Program-made: the position numbers and the translations under genes
Part shown: positions 1 to 6,296 of the stretch, piece after piece
Layout of the letters: each line of letters opens with the position of its first letter
Position numbering within the stretch: position 1 is the stretch's first letter
The notes under the pieces: model-generated
What the model was told of the DNA's origin: nothing
Databases searched by the model: none
What the model saw: the letters and a program-made list of their open reading frames with translations, nothing else
NCBI GenBank assembly: GCA_026709725.1
Contig: JAPOSK010000403.1
Location: forward strand, 1 to 7,121
Origin: Paracoccaceae bacterium
GTDB taxonomy: Bacteria > Pseudomonadota > Alphaproteobacteria > Rhodobacterales > Rhodobacteraceae
DNA: 7,121 bases
Direction: 5' to 3'

Positions 1-701
1 GCAGGGAGGGGGCGGGGGCAAAGGGCATCGGACGGATTCCGGTTTGTTGTCTCCGCAAGACCGGTGATGGCGACATCAATGCTGCCATCGTTGATCGCGT
101 CGGCCAGCTGGTCCTGGTCGGCGACCATCTGCAGATCTGGCTCGAGACCATGAACGCGGGACCACAGGGCCCGTGCCGCCAGGGCATCAATCAACAGGCC
201 TTCAACGGCACCAAATCGAATCATGTCCCGATTCGTCACTGAGAGAATCTCCACAGCATTGAGAAACCGGTCACAGCGGGTCGCCAATACCTGGGGGATG
301 TTGATCCCGCGAGCCAGCAAGTCAATGTCATCCAGTGCCTCATTATCAGGTCCTGTGAGCATTCTGATGAGATGATCGTGTGTCAACAGGAGGACAGATC
401 CATCCGGCTCGCGCTCAAGAAACGAATCAAGGGCGGAACCTTCTGCTCCGTGATGGGCCAGTTGCACAGGTCGATCGGTTATCGCCTGATACTGCAGTGC
501 CATGGTCTTTGCCGCAAACCAGACTCCGGAACGCGGCGATTCATCCGTCATGATCTCCAGGCCTGATGTCACCCCATCCGCCTGCGCCGGGCCCGCTGGA
601 CCGACAGCAGCAATCAGGAGATACAGCAGGAGGGAGCCACACGCATGCCCGGCAAAGCCGGTGATGCGCGCCCGATGACCGGAAATCATGCGGGCATTCA
701 T
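1..701 (-). CDS. Exported TctC/Bug-like periplasmic substrate-binding protein, partial (C-terminus outside window)
   Basis: The minus-strand frame stays open from an ATG at 701 to the left edge (233 codons seen, no stop). The start follows AGGTGAAGG and lies 24 bases after the upstream monooxygenase stop, which suggests one transcript. Residues 1-23 are Arg-rich, residues 24-39 form a hydrophobic core (LLLYLLIAAV), and AQA-D gives a probable signal peptidase I site after residue 41. The mature part follows the order of tripartite tricarboxylate transporter receptors: RPVQLAHHGAEGSA (78-90) where the family has its Gly-rich ligand loop, EPDGSVLLLTHDHLI (98-112) matching the usual PDGYTLL strand, DDIDLLARGINIPQVLAT (124-141) matching the DFxPVA segment, and a later AINDGSIDVAITG. 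The family hallmark loop is weak, so this is a divergent member or another type-2 periplasmic binding fold. The ligand is unknown; relatives bind carboxylates, including aromatic ones. Confidence 0.6.
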   Translation of the reverse strand, partial: MNARMISGHRARITGFAGHACGSLLLYLLIAAVGPAGPAQADGVTSGLEIMTDESPRSGVWFAAKTMALQYQAITDRPVQLAHHGAEGSALDSFLEREPDGSVLLLTHDHLIRMLTGPDNEALDDIDLLARGINIPQVLATRCDRFLNAVEILSVTNRDMIRFGAVEGLLIDALAARALWSRVHGLEPDLQMVADQDQLADAINDGSIDVAITGLAETTNRNPSDALCPRPLP

Positions 702-725
702 CCTTCACCTGCCCGTTTCATGATC

Positions 726-1883
726 TCACATCCGGGTGACATCGTGGTTCAGGATCCACTGATATCGCCGTGCAATCAGGCCCGGGAACACCGTGTTGAG
801 GAGCCGGAGGCCAGCGGCCCCCGCATGTCCAATATAAGGCAGGAAGTGATGGTTGATTGCGGCCTGATGATTTGAAAATCTGATCACGGACTCGATCCTC
901 TTGGTGCGGAACTGCCGATACTGCTCAAACCCCGCGGTAATCCGTTGCGCACGGGCGATGGACCGCGCCAGCACATACGCATCCTCCAGTGCCATGTTTG
1001 CACCCTGGGCCAGGAATGGCAGCATGGGATGCAGGGCATCACCAATCAGGACCATCCGATCATTATACCACGCTTCGCGATGGAGTGCAACCCTTGCCAG
1101 ACTGTGGACGAGGCCGGCAGGATCAAGATAATCCGCTTTCGTGACGGGCAGTAAACGCGTGAGCCAGCGCGGGGGTGTATCAGACATGCCCTCCTCACCT
1201 CGAATGGCTTCAACCGCCACGGTGTTGACATAACCGTCCGCCCCGACCCGGTAGCGAACAAGATGGCGACCCCTGCCGACATGCAGCATGATCCGGCCCG
1301 CCTGAATCGACGAATTCCCACCCGCTCCGGCAATGACCGTCCGCCACACCCGATAGCGCGGGCGTGCACGGGACCGGTCGGCAGAGATCGCCCGCCGCGT
1401 CACCGAATTGACTCCATCGGCACCGATCACCGCATCAGCCCGGCCCTGCCTGCCATCCGCCGCTTGCCAGGCAACGCAATCGGAAGACGGTTCCAGCACT
1501 TCGATGTCACAGCCTGTTATGATTTCAATGCCGGCATCAATGACCGCATCCCGCAGGCACGTGATCAATGCACTGCGCCTGAGCAGGATGTAATCCATTG
1601 CTCGTGGGGCAGCGAGATGCGCAATGGCCAGATCACAAATCGGTCGACTGGTGGCAAGATCCGCAAGACTGATCCGTTCGGCAGCGACTGCAGCCCCAGC
1701 GAGACGGTGGTCAGCCACCCCCAGCGCCCGCAGGACTGTCATGCCATTGGGCGTGATCTGCAGACCGCCCCGGCCCTGATCAGGATCACCATAACGATCC
1801 ACGACCTGGCACCGCAAACCAAACTTCCGGCATGCAAGGGCCATCGCAAGACCGGCCGGTCCGGCGCCGAGGATCAGAAGCAT
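726..1883 (-). CDS. FAD-dependent (class A) monooxygenase, salicylate hydroxylase/UbiH-like
   Basis: The 385-residue length is normal for single-component flavin hydroxylases, which use NAD(P)H and O2 to hydroxylate aromatic or related substrates. The three family fingerprints are in the expected places: the dinucleotide motif GAGPAG at residues 6-11 with an acidic Asp29 ending the second strand, the DG motif AVIGADGVNS around 151-160, and the GD motif VLIGDALHPMLPFLAQG around 278-294 followed by the conserved AxxLEDAYVLA helix. ATG 1883 is the only sensible start because an in-frame TGA lies 12 bases upstream, although no strong ribosome binding site is visible. There is no transmembrane segment, so the enzyme is cytosolic. 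It leads a probable two-gene unit with the exported binding protein downstream and is divergent from the plus-strand operon. The substrate cannot be read from the sequence; ubiquinone, salicylate or hydroxybenzoate-type substrates are all possible. Confidence 0.88.
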   Translation of the reverse strand: MLLILGAGPAGLAMALACRKFGLRCQVVDRYGDPDQGRGGLQITPNGMTVLRALGVADHRLAGAAVAAERISLADLATSRPICDLAIAHLAAPRAMDYILLRRSALITCLRDAVIDAGIEIITGCDIEVLEPSSDCVAWQAADGRQGRADAVIGADGVNSVTRRAISADRSRARPRYRVWRTVIAGAGGNSSIQAGRIMLHVGRGRHLVRYRVGADGYVNTVAVEAIRGEEGMSDTPPRWLTRLLPVTKADYLDPAGLVHSLARVALHREAWYNDRMVLIGDALHPMLPFLAQGANMALEDAYVLARSIARAQRITAGFEQYRQFRTKRIESVIRFSNHQAAINHHFLPYIGHAGAAGLRLLNTVFPGLIARRYQWILNHDVTRM

Positions 1884-1907
1884 GCGGACGGATCAGTGGT
1901 TTTGACG

Positions 1908-1917
1908 CCCGGCCGGG
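1908..1917. repeat. Perfect 10-bp GC palindrome upstream of the monooxygenase
   Basis: CCCGGCCGGG reads identically on both strands and lies 25 bases before the monooxygenase ATG. It could be part of an operator or a leader hairpin, but palindromes of this composition arise easily in GC-rich DNA. Confidence 0.3.
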
Positions 1918-1936
1918 ATGCCAGACCGCTTAACGG

Positions 1937-1966
1937 ATACACCATGGGCACCTCCACGGGGTGTAT
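1937..1966. promoter_or_regulatory. Candidate operator: 7-bp inverted repeat adjoining a -35 box
   Basis: ATACACC (1937-1943) and GGTGTAT (1960-1966) are exact inverted repeats separated by 16 bases, with half-site centres about 23 bases apart, close to two helical turns. The right arm ends on the first base of the TTGATT -35 box of the plus-strand promoter. A bound dimeric regulator would therefore control the rightward operon and, being in the divergent intergenic region, possibly the monooxygenase too. The regulator is not encoded in the window. Confidence 0.4.
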
Positions 1967-1993
1967 TGATTCTCAGGAATTCCTCTCTACAAT
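1966..1993 (+). promoter_or_regulatory. Sigma-70-type promoter for the rightward operon
   Basis: The -35 box is TTGATT (1966-1971) and the -10 box is TACAAT (1988-1993, five of six consensus bases), with 16 bases between them. Transcription would begin near 2000, leaving an untranslated leader of about 29 bases before the ATG at 2029. The spacer contains the perfect palindrome AGGAATTCCT (1975-1984), a possible repressor site. Confidence 0.5.
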
Positions 1994-2028
1994 CACTACA
2001 GGAAACAGCCAAAGATGGGGATTGCAAT

Positions 2029-2118
2029 ATGTCCGAAGGATATCCATCTCGTGTCGTCATTCGTTACCCGGGTTCGGAGACAGGGCCTGATCATGCCTTT
2101 CCACCGGATCTGCCATGA
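2029..2118 (+). CDS. Possible 29-residue leader or small protein
   Basis: This is a short ORF beginning MSEGYPSRVVIRYPG and ending FPPDLP. It is polar to mixed in character, with no signal peptide or membrane helix. The case for translation rests on its site. GGGGA lies seven bases before the ATG, and a good -10/-35 pair sits about 35 bases further upstream, so it would be the first translated ORF of the transcript. It ends 28 bases before the start of the small membrane protein. It could be a leader peptide, the first gene of the operon, or the remnant of a longer gene whose reading frame was lost at 2116. I recognise no family. Translation is inferred only. Confidence 0.35.
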   Translation: MSEGYPSRVVIRYPGSETGPDHAFPPDLP

Positions 2119-2146
2119 TCAGCCCATCGATAATCGGATCTGACAG

Positions 2147-2317
2147 ATGCTGATTGTGCTGGTTCTTGTCATTGTCGGAGCCCTGCTCGGTCACTGGCAT
2201 GCCCGGCGGCTGGATGGTACCAGGCATGACCGCCTCCATTACAGTGTCGTCTATGCAATTCTGTTTGGCCTGCTCGGCCTGTTTGCCGCTCTCCTGCTTG
2301 GCCACTTTCTTCCCTGA
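2147..2317 (+). CDS. Small two-helix membrane protein (56 residues), hypothetical
   Basis: ATG CTG at 2147 opens a 56-codon frame too short for common length cutoffs. Residues 2-15 (LIVLVLVIVGALLG) form the first hydrophobic helix. Residues 16-32 form a His/Arg-rich loop (HWHARRLDGTRHDRL). Residues 34-55 form a second, longer helix (VVYAILFGLLGLFAALLLG), ending HFLP. This is the typical pattern of an inner-membrane hairpin, with the positive loop predicted on the cytoplasmic side. The stop is 18 bases before the M48 start, in the same direction and downstream of the 1966-1993 promoter, so co-transcription is likely. The ribosome binding site is weak (GGATCTGACAG), which suggests coupling to upstream translation. 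A different frame on the opposite strand is open across this stretch but lacks any protein-like pattern. No function is known; the position suggests a partner or membrane tether for the peptidase. Confidence 0.6.
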   Translation: MLIVLVLVIVGALLGHWHARRLDGTRHDRLHYSVVYAILFGLLGLFAALLLGHFLP

Positions 2318-2335
2318 GGGAGTGAGGGCAGTCTG

Positions 2336-3511
2336 ATGAATGACGGTACCCCCTGCCCTGTGTCGGCCAGAAAAATTCCCTGTCGCCATCGCGTGCGATC
2401 GGATGATCGAATCTGCAACATGACAGCAACGGCAAGAGGCATCGTTGGTGGCCTGCTTGGGTGCCTGCTGGCCGCGTGTGTGACAACGACAGCACCGCCA
2501 GAGGTTTCAAGTGTTGAGGTTCAGCAGGAAGCGGTCATTCAGGAACAGCTCGTTCGCCGGTCAAGCGGGGTTGCAGCAGACACACAGCGGTTTTCACGTG
2601 GACACGCTGCAGCCAGCCTGCGCGCCAACAGCATCCATCGAAGGCTGATGCAGGCCAATGTGGACTCCTGTTCCCGGCAGACAACCGATATTGGTGCCCT
2701 GGTCGCCAACCGATCCGGTTTCGGGTTTCGCCTCAACTCCACAGATCCGACATACAACCCCTCCTGGAATCGCCTGTACCCCACGGATGAATACATGCGG
2801 GTCATCGAAGTGCAGGCAATGGCCCCGGCAGCATGGGCCGGACTCAGGAAGGGAGATATCATCACTCACATCAACAGCATCCCCCTTGGCACAGACCGGT
2901 ACGCCAATGCAACGTACCGTCGTGAAATCCAGGGCACTGACAGGAAATCACTGCGTATCTGGAGGAATGGTTCCGAACAGCAGATTGATCTCTACCCGGA
3001 AACAATCTGCGACATGCCACTGATCATTCTGAATGAAGACACGAAGAATGCCTTTGCCGATGGTCAACACATCTATCTCTATGCCGGTCTTGAAGATGCT
3101 CTGGAGGACGACACCCAGCTTGCCATCATCATCGGACATGAAATGGCGCACAACACACTCGGACACATTGATTCGACAATCGCTCTTTCGGCACTCGGCG
3201 GATTGATCGCCTCGGCATTTGATCCGTCCTTCAAGGAGCTTGGGCAGGATTTGGGTGCGATCGCCTTCTCGCAGGAATTCGAGTCGGAAGCGGATTATGT
3301 TGGCGTCTATTTTGCTGCACGTGCCGGCTTTGATGTCTCGCAGGCAGCCGATTTATGGCGACGCATGGCACTCATCAACCCGGCAGCCATCCATGTACCA
3401 AGCCTGACACATCCCTCCACAGCCAAGCGCTACAACACAATCCGCAAGACAAGCCAGGAAATTCAAATGAAGCGGAATCTTGGACTGCCCCTGCGCTACG
3501 AGTTGCGTTGA
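2336..3511 (+). CDS. M48 family zinc metalloprotease, PDZ-containing lipoprotein
   Basis: The protein has 391 residues from ATG 2336, which has a good AGGG seven bases upstream. A second ATG at 2420 gives a much better lipoprotein signal (MTATARGIVGGLLG, then lipobox LLAAC with Cys48 of the long form) but lacks a clear ribosome binding site, so the true start is open. After the lipidated Cys comes a Gln/Glu-rich linker (about 55-75), then a PDZ-like domain (about 150-222) with the APAAWAGLRKGDIITHINSIPL core, then the peptidase. The zinc site is HEMAH at 268-272, with the third ligand in the ESEAD motif (316-320), both intact. TLIHPS-type features near the C-terminus (SLTHPSTAKR, 356-365) match M48 enzymes of the BepA/LoiP kind. 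It should act at the periplasmic face of the envelope in protein quality control. It follows the small membrane protein by 18 bases and converges on the DUF4276 gene. Confidence 0.88.
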   Translation: MNDGTPCPVSARKIPCRHRVRSDDRICNMTATARGIVGGLLGCLLAACVTTTAPPEVSSVEVQQEAVIQEQLVRRSSGVAADTQRFSRGHAAASLRANSIHRRLMQANVDSCSRQTTDIGALVANRSGFGFRLNSTDPTYNPSWNRLYPTDEYMRVIEVQAMAPAAWAGLRKGDIITHINSIPLGTDRYANATYRREIQGTDRKSLRIWRNGSEQQIDLYPETICDMPLIILNEDTKNAFADGQHIYLYAGLEDALEDDTQLAIIIGHEMAHNTLGHIDSTIALSALGGLIASAFDPSFKELGQDLGAIAFSQEFESEADYVGVYFAARAGFDVSQAADLWRRMALINPAAIHVPSLTHPSTAKRYNTIRKTSQEIQMKRNLGLPLRYELR

Positions 3512-3605
3512 CCCGCACTGAATGCCCGAATCCGTGTGTTACAGACCGCCTGCAGGGTCCCGGTCAAATTGGCCCATCATGCATAGGGAGGAGCAGAATG
3601 GCTTC

Positions 3606-3624
3606 TGCGCCACTTCGAGGCGCA
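3606..3624. terminator. Hairpin between convergent genes, possible bidirectional terminator
   Basis: TGCGCC (3606-3611) pairs perfectly with GGCGCA (3619-3624) around a 7-base loop. It lies in the 152-base gap between the convergent M48 and DUF4276 stops, where a shared terminator is expected. No U-tract follows on either strand, so it is not a canonical intrinsic terminator. Confidence 0.25.
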
Positions 3625-3663
3625 AAACCCGGGAACGCCCCCTGCTGTGATCCGTCCGGTCGG

Positions 3664-4298
3664 CTACCCGGTCGTTTGTGCGATCACAACAGCATCATTG
3701 AGAGCCTCACGAAACACCTTGAAACTATGGGAGGTATTGACCGTTGGATTGATATGTTCACCGATATTTTCAGCGGCTTGCAACTTGGCCAGCCCATTCC
3801 TGAAATAACCTTTTTTCTGCAGAACCCGTTCGAACGCCTCCCATGTTCCACCTGTGATCGCGTCGGGGTTTCGGTAGCGGGCCCGGCCCGGAATATTCGG
3901 CGATACGTTGGGGTAAGCCTTGCGCACTGCCTGCCAGTCGCCGAAATACCAGGCCTCCAACTCTTCAATCGCAATCCGGGTAACAATCTGCCAATCGGAG
4001 CCGCTGCCGGACTGCCGGGACCGAAGATGGGTCTGTATGCACATCTCCTCAAGTCTGGACTTGAGTTCGTGGCAGTCGTCGCTGTCGCAATCCACGACCA
4101 CAAAGATGCGGCACCCGGCTGGCATCCAGTCCGCGTAACCCCTGAGGCGGTTCTGCAATTTTCGCAAAAGAGCGGCCTTGCCCTGATAAGAGTAAATCCG
4201 GAATGAAGAATCCTCTGGCAAAAAACCGGTAGCCAAGCGTCAAGAAAGGCTCCCATGGAGGGTTCTTCCACATGGAACTCAAGATGGGAAGCCGACAT
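3664..4298 (-). CDS. DUF4276 family protein (Toprim-like), frameshifted near the N-terminus
   Basis: ATG 4298 lies seven bases after the ATPase stop (with GGAGAC ten bases before it). It gives [20 protein letters not shown] and continues to WLP. The frame is then lost at a run of six bases (4220-4225). The remainder, from [16 protein letters not shown] onward, lies in the next frame and ends at 3664. Adding one T in the coding strand restores a 211-residue protein reading WLPVFLPEDSS. The restored chain has a Toprim-like arrangement: acidic VEEPS at 10-14, then VVVDCDSDD with Asp70, Asp72 and Asp74, then [10 protein letters not shown] (112-121) and the DUF4276-typical [20 protein letters not shown] region. 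The break separates the N-terminal glutamates from the DxDxD residues, so an unrepaired product starting inside the second frame (for example TTG 4236) would lack them. The likely role is a nuclease-type effector working with the ATPase; activity is inferred. Confidence 0.78.
4220..4225 (-). other. Homopolymer frame break in the DUF4276 gene
   Basis: Six A on the plus strand read as GTTTTTTG in the coding strand. Seven T are needed to join WLP to FLPEDSS, so one base is missing relative to the inferred ancestral frame. Confidence 0.75.
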
Positions 4299-4305
4299 AC
4301 CGGTT

Positions 4306-5539
4306 TCAGTCTCCGGTCTGCTGTGGCATTCTGCGCGTGGTCAATGGATCTCCGACCCCGAAATGCCCCTCCATCCAGAGATCGCCCAACAGGGCGCCGG
4401 CATTCATGAACGCCTTGATTTTTTTTATCATTGTTCGGGAAATAACATCGAGTGTAGCCGTATTGGTCACGCCACAGCACTCGCACTTCACTGGGGTGAA
4501 GCGCGTCAAGAAAGAACGGTGAATGCGTGGTGGCGAGGATCTGCGTCGCCTCGGTTGCAGTCCGGTATTCTTCTGCCAATCCATGGAGAAGACGAGGATG
4601 GAGGAAGTTCTCCGGCTCCTCAATGCCGATGAACGGCGGCGATGCCGGGTCGCGCAACAAGACCAGATAGGCAAGCATCCTCAGCGTCCCGTCCGACGCA
4701 AAGCGGGCCATGACCGGCTCGGAGAACGGTGCATCCCTGATTTTCAGCAACAGCCGTCCGTCCGGCATCGGGTCCGCTGTCACCGCGTCAATCCTGGGGA
4801 CCCGCTTGCGAAGCTGGTGGAAAATGGAATTCAGACGCACCGGATGCTCTTCCGAAAGATACTGAATCACATTGGCGAGATTGTCTCCGGTCCTGCTTAA
4901 CCGCTCCTGCGGTCCTGCTTCGGGCTGACCCCTGGCATCTTCAGACAAGAGGTGGGAGATGTGCCACCCCATGATAAAATTGCGCAGGGCGACGACACTG
5001 GGATTTTCTGCCAACTGGCCGAGTGCATTGACCGCGAGTGCGTCTGGAGAACCCAGCGGGACCTCGACCCGCCTATCCTGGACATCCGGCACCTCTCCTG
5101 AAACGACCCGCGCGGTTCCGTGAGTGTAGTTGAGAAACCTGAAGGGTGCTCCGTATTTCCTACGCTTCCACCGAAGCCATTCTCTCACCACAACAGGTTT
5201 GCCTTCCGTTTCATCGACCTGGAGATGATAGGTTGTTAGGGGCGCGTCCGGTTGTTCCCGATACCCGATTTCAATCAGTGTCGGGCCTTCTCCGCCGCGG
5301 GACTTCAACTCGCGCGACCGGCCCCGTTTATCCCAAGCCCTGCGCAATCCGCTCTCGAAACATTCGGCCAGAAAGGCGAAGACATCGAATACGGTGGATT
5401 TGCCGCTGCCGTTCGGGCCAAGCAGCACGGTGAGGGGTGTCAGGTCCTTCAGCTCGATGTCCCGCAGGGCACGAAAATTCTGAACCTTCAGGCGTTCGAT
5501 TCTCGGCAGTGCAGCGTCCTGCGATATCGTCGGGTGCAT
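4306..5539 (-). CDS. AAA family ATPase (RecF/OLD-like, ABC-type), frameshifted near the C-terminus
   Basis: ATG 5539 has GGAG eight bases upstream; a TTG at 5563 would add eight residues. Residues 14-32 ([18 protein letters not shown]) match the N-terminal strand of SMC/RecF/OLD ATPases. Walker A GPNGSGKS is at 41-48, a signature-like SDGTLRML at about 282-289, Walker B IGIEEPEN at 304-311 and the switch THSP at 338-341. All are intact. After residue 373 the frame slips at an 8-base run (4419-4426). One base fewer continues as [26 protein letters not shown], the usual end of this family, stopping at 4306 (410 residues). As written, the frame instead runs on to 4049 through the partner gene, adding 123 residues with no family resemblance. 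The short intervening segment suggests a single-domain ATPase with a small arm. A weak -10 box (GATAAT, 5586-5581) lies about 40 bases upstream. It is probably a two-gene operon with the DUF4276 gene. Confidence 0.85.
4419..4426 (-). other. Eight-base A-run frame break in the ATPase gene
   Basis: The coding strand reads GATAAAAAAAATC. Eight A give NDKKNQG and a foreign tail. Seven A give NDKKIKAFM and the conserved C-terminus. Runs of this length are prone to sequencing error, replication slippage and transcriptional slippage. Confidence 0.78.
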
Positions 5540-6119
5540 CGGACTGGCTCCATATCTCTGCAACGTCCCTGTCCACGTAAATTATCACCGGATCATCATT
5601 CATGCCATCAGCCGGACAGAATCGCTGCAAACGGGTCCAAGACCCATGCAATTGACCCGGAATGGTCCCGAAAGTCATCAACGGGCAGCGGTAAACGTGA
5701 CAACCCTCCCTGTACGCTTCATCGACCGCACGACCTCACAACCGGGTTCATCGGGGCTTTCTGTTCAGAGACAGGGCCACCGCCGAGCGTTGTCATTCTC
5801 TCTCCGCCGATTCCCTCGTGCACGGTCGTCCGCGTCGTGTCGATGCCAGCTGACGGCACCGGCATGCTCATGAACCGGGATCGTTCCCGGGCCATGAGGC
5901 AGAAATCCGGTTGGGCCCAAGCGCGGTCTCGGCTGTGATCGTCACGGGCAGCGTGACCAGTGCAGCGGCGTGGGCCCGTGTCAGAGTGGTTGATTGCCTC
6001 CCCATCCGGCGGGAGCATCCCTGTCACAAATTACCTCAAACCGAAATCCTGCTGTTTTCCGCCCTCCCCATATACAGTGGGCCAACCGGGCAGACGGGGC
6101 ATCTGGCAACAGAACTCCG
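5540..6119. other. Gene-poor spacer upstream of the ATPase module
   Basis: About 580 bases hold no ORF with protein-like character. The longest minus-strand frame (5719-6027, 102 codons) is polar, Arg/Pro-rich and without recognisable motifs. A small perfect hairpin lies at 5875-5890 (CCGGGA, loop TCGT, TCCCGG) without a following T-run. The stretch GTCAGAGTGGTTGATTGC near 5979 resembles a tRNA D-arm, but no matching acceptor or T-arm follows. The region probably contains the ATPase promoter and the trailing end of the sarcosine oxidase operon. It may also be degraded DNA left by past insertion. Confidence 0.5.
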
Positions 6120-6296
6120 TCAAACGGATCGCTTGCCCAGATGAGGCCGCCCTGCAAGGCTGATCAGTGATTTTGCCGCTTTACCGAGTTTGGAACGGGC
6201 ATTCCGGATCAGCAGGCGGAAGGCATGCGCCCGGAGCGCGTGCGCCCGGTCAATGATTTCCTGGGAACTGGAACAGAATTGATCCTGGGGATACAT
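6120..6296 (-). CDS. Small basic protein (58 residues), hypothetical
   Basis: ATG 6296 follows AAAGGAAAC with five bases of spacing, a strong site that favours it over the in-frame ATG at 6341. The polar start MYPQDQFCSSSQEI leads into a basic helix, DRAHALRAHAFRLLIRNAR (18-36), then KLGKAAKSLISLAG and a basic tail. The RAHALRAHA segment is an internal repeat at both DNA (TGCGCCCGG twice) and protein level. The pattern of an amphipathic, Arg-rich helix resembles the short DUF1127/RSP_7527-type proteins common in alphaproteobacteria, but I cannot assign it firmly. It has no signal peptide and no true membrane helix. It lies 174 bases after soxG on the same strand, a gap large enough for its own promoter, so it need not belong to the sarcosine operon. 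Confidence 0.65.
   Translation of the reverse strand: MYPQDQFCSSSQEIIDRAHALRAHAFRLLIRNARSKLGKAAKSLISLAGRPHLGKRSV

Noticed and set aside
1263..2090. Plus-strand frame of 275 codons
   Set aside because: It lies antisense to the flavin monooxygenase, whose motifs are clear, and its translation is polar and low in hydrophobic pattern. It is a shadow frame.
2057..2389. Minus-strand frame of 110 codons opposite the small membrane protein
   Set aside because: The translation is Gln/Pro-rich without structure, and the plus strand gives a much better two-helix protein in an operon context.
3355..4206. Plus-strand frame of 283 codons
   Set aside because: It overlaps the end of the M48 gene in another frame and runs antisense to DUF4276. 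It has no motif or ribosome site.
5875..5890. Six-bp stem hairpin as a terminator
   Set aside because: The pairing is perfect but there is no T-run on either side and it follows no clear gene end.
5252..5938. Plus-strand frame of 228 codons
   Set aside because: It is antisense to the ATPase N-terminus, including Walker A, and its composition is not protein-like.
5719..6027. Minus-strand frame of 102 codons
   Set aside because: It has no hydrophobic periodicity, no recognised motif and no strong ribosome site at its first ATG.
5979..6050. tRNA-Ser/Leu-like D-arm
   Set aside because: GTCAGAGTGGTTGATTGC resembles a D-arm, but no acceptor pairing, anticodon stem or GGTTCGAAT T-arm could be found nearby.
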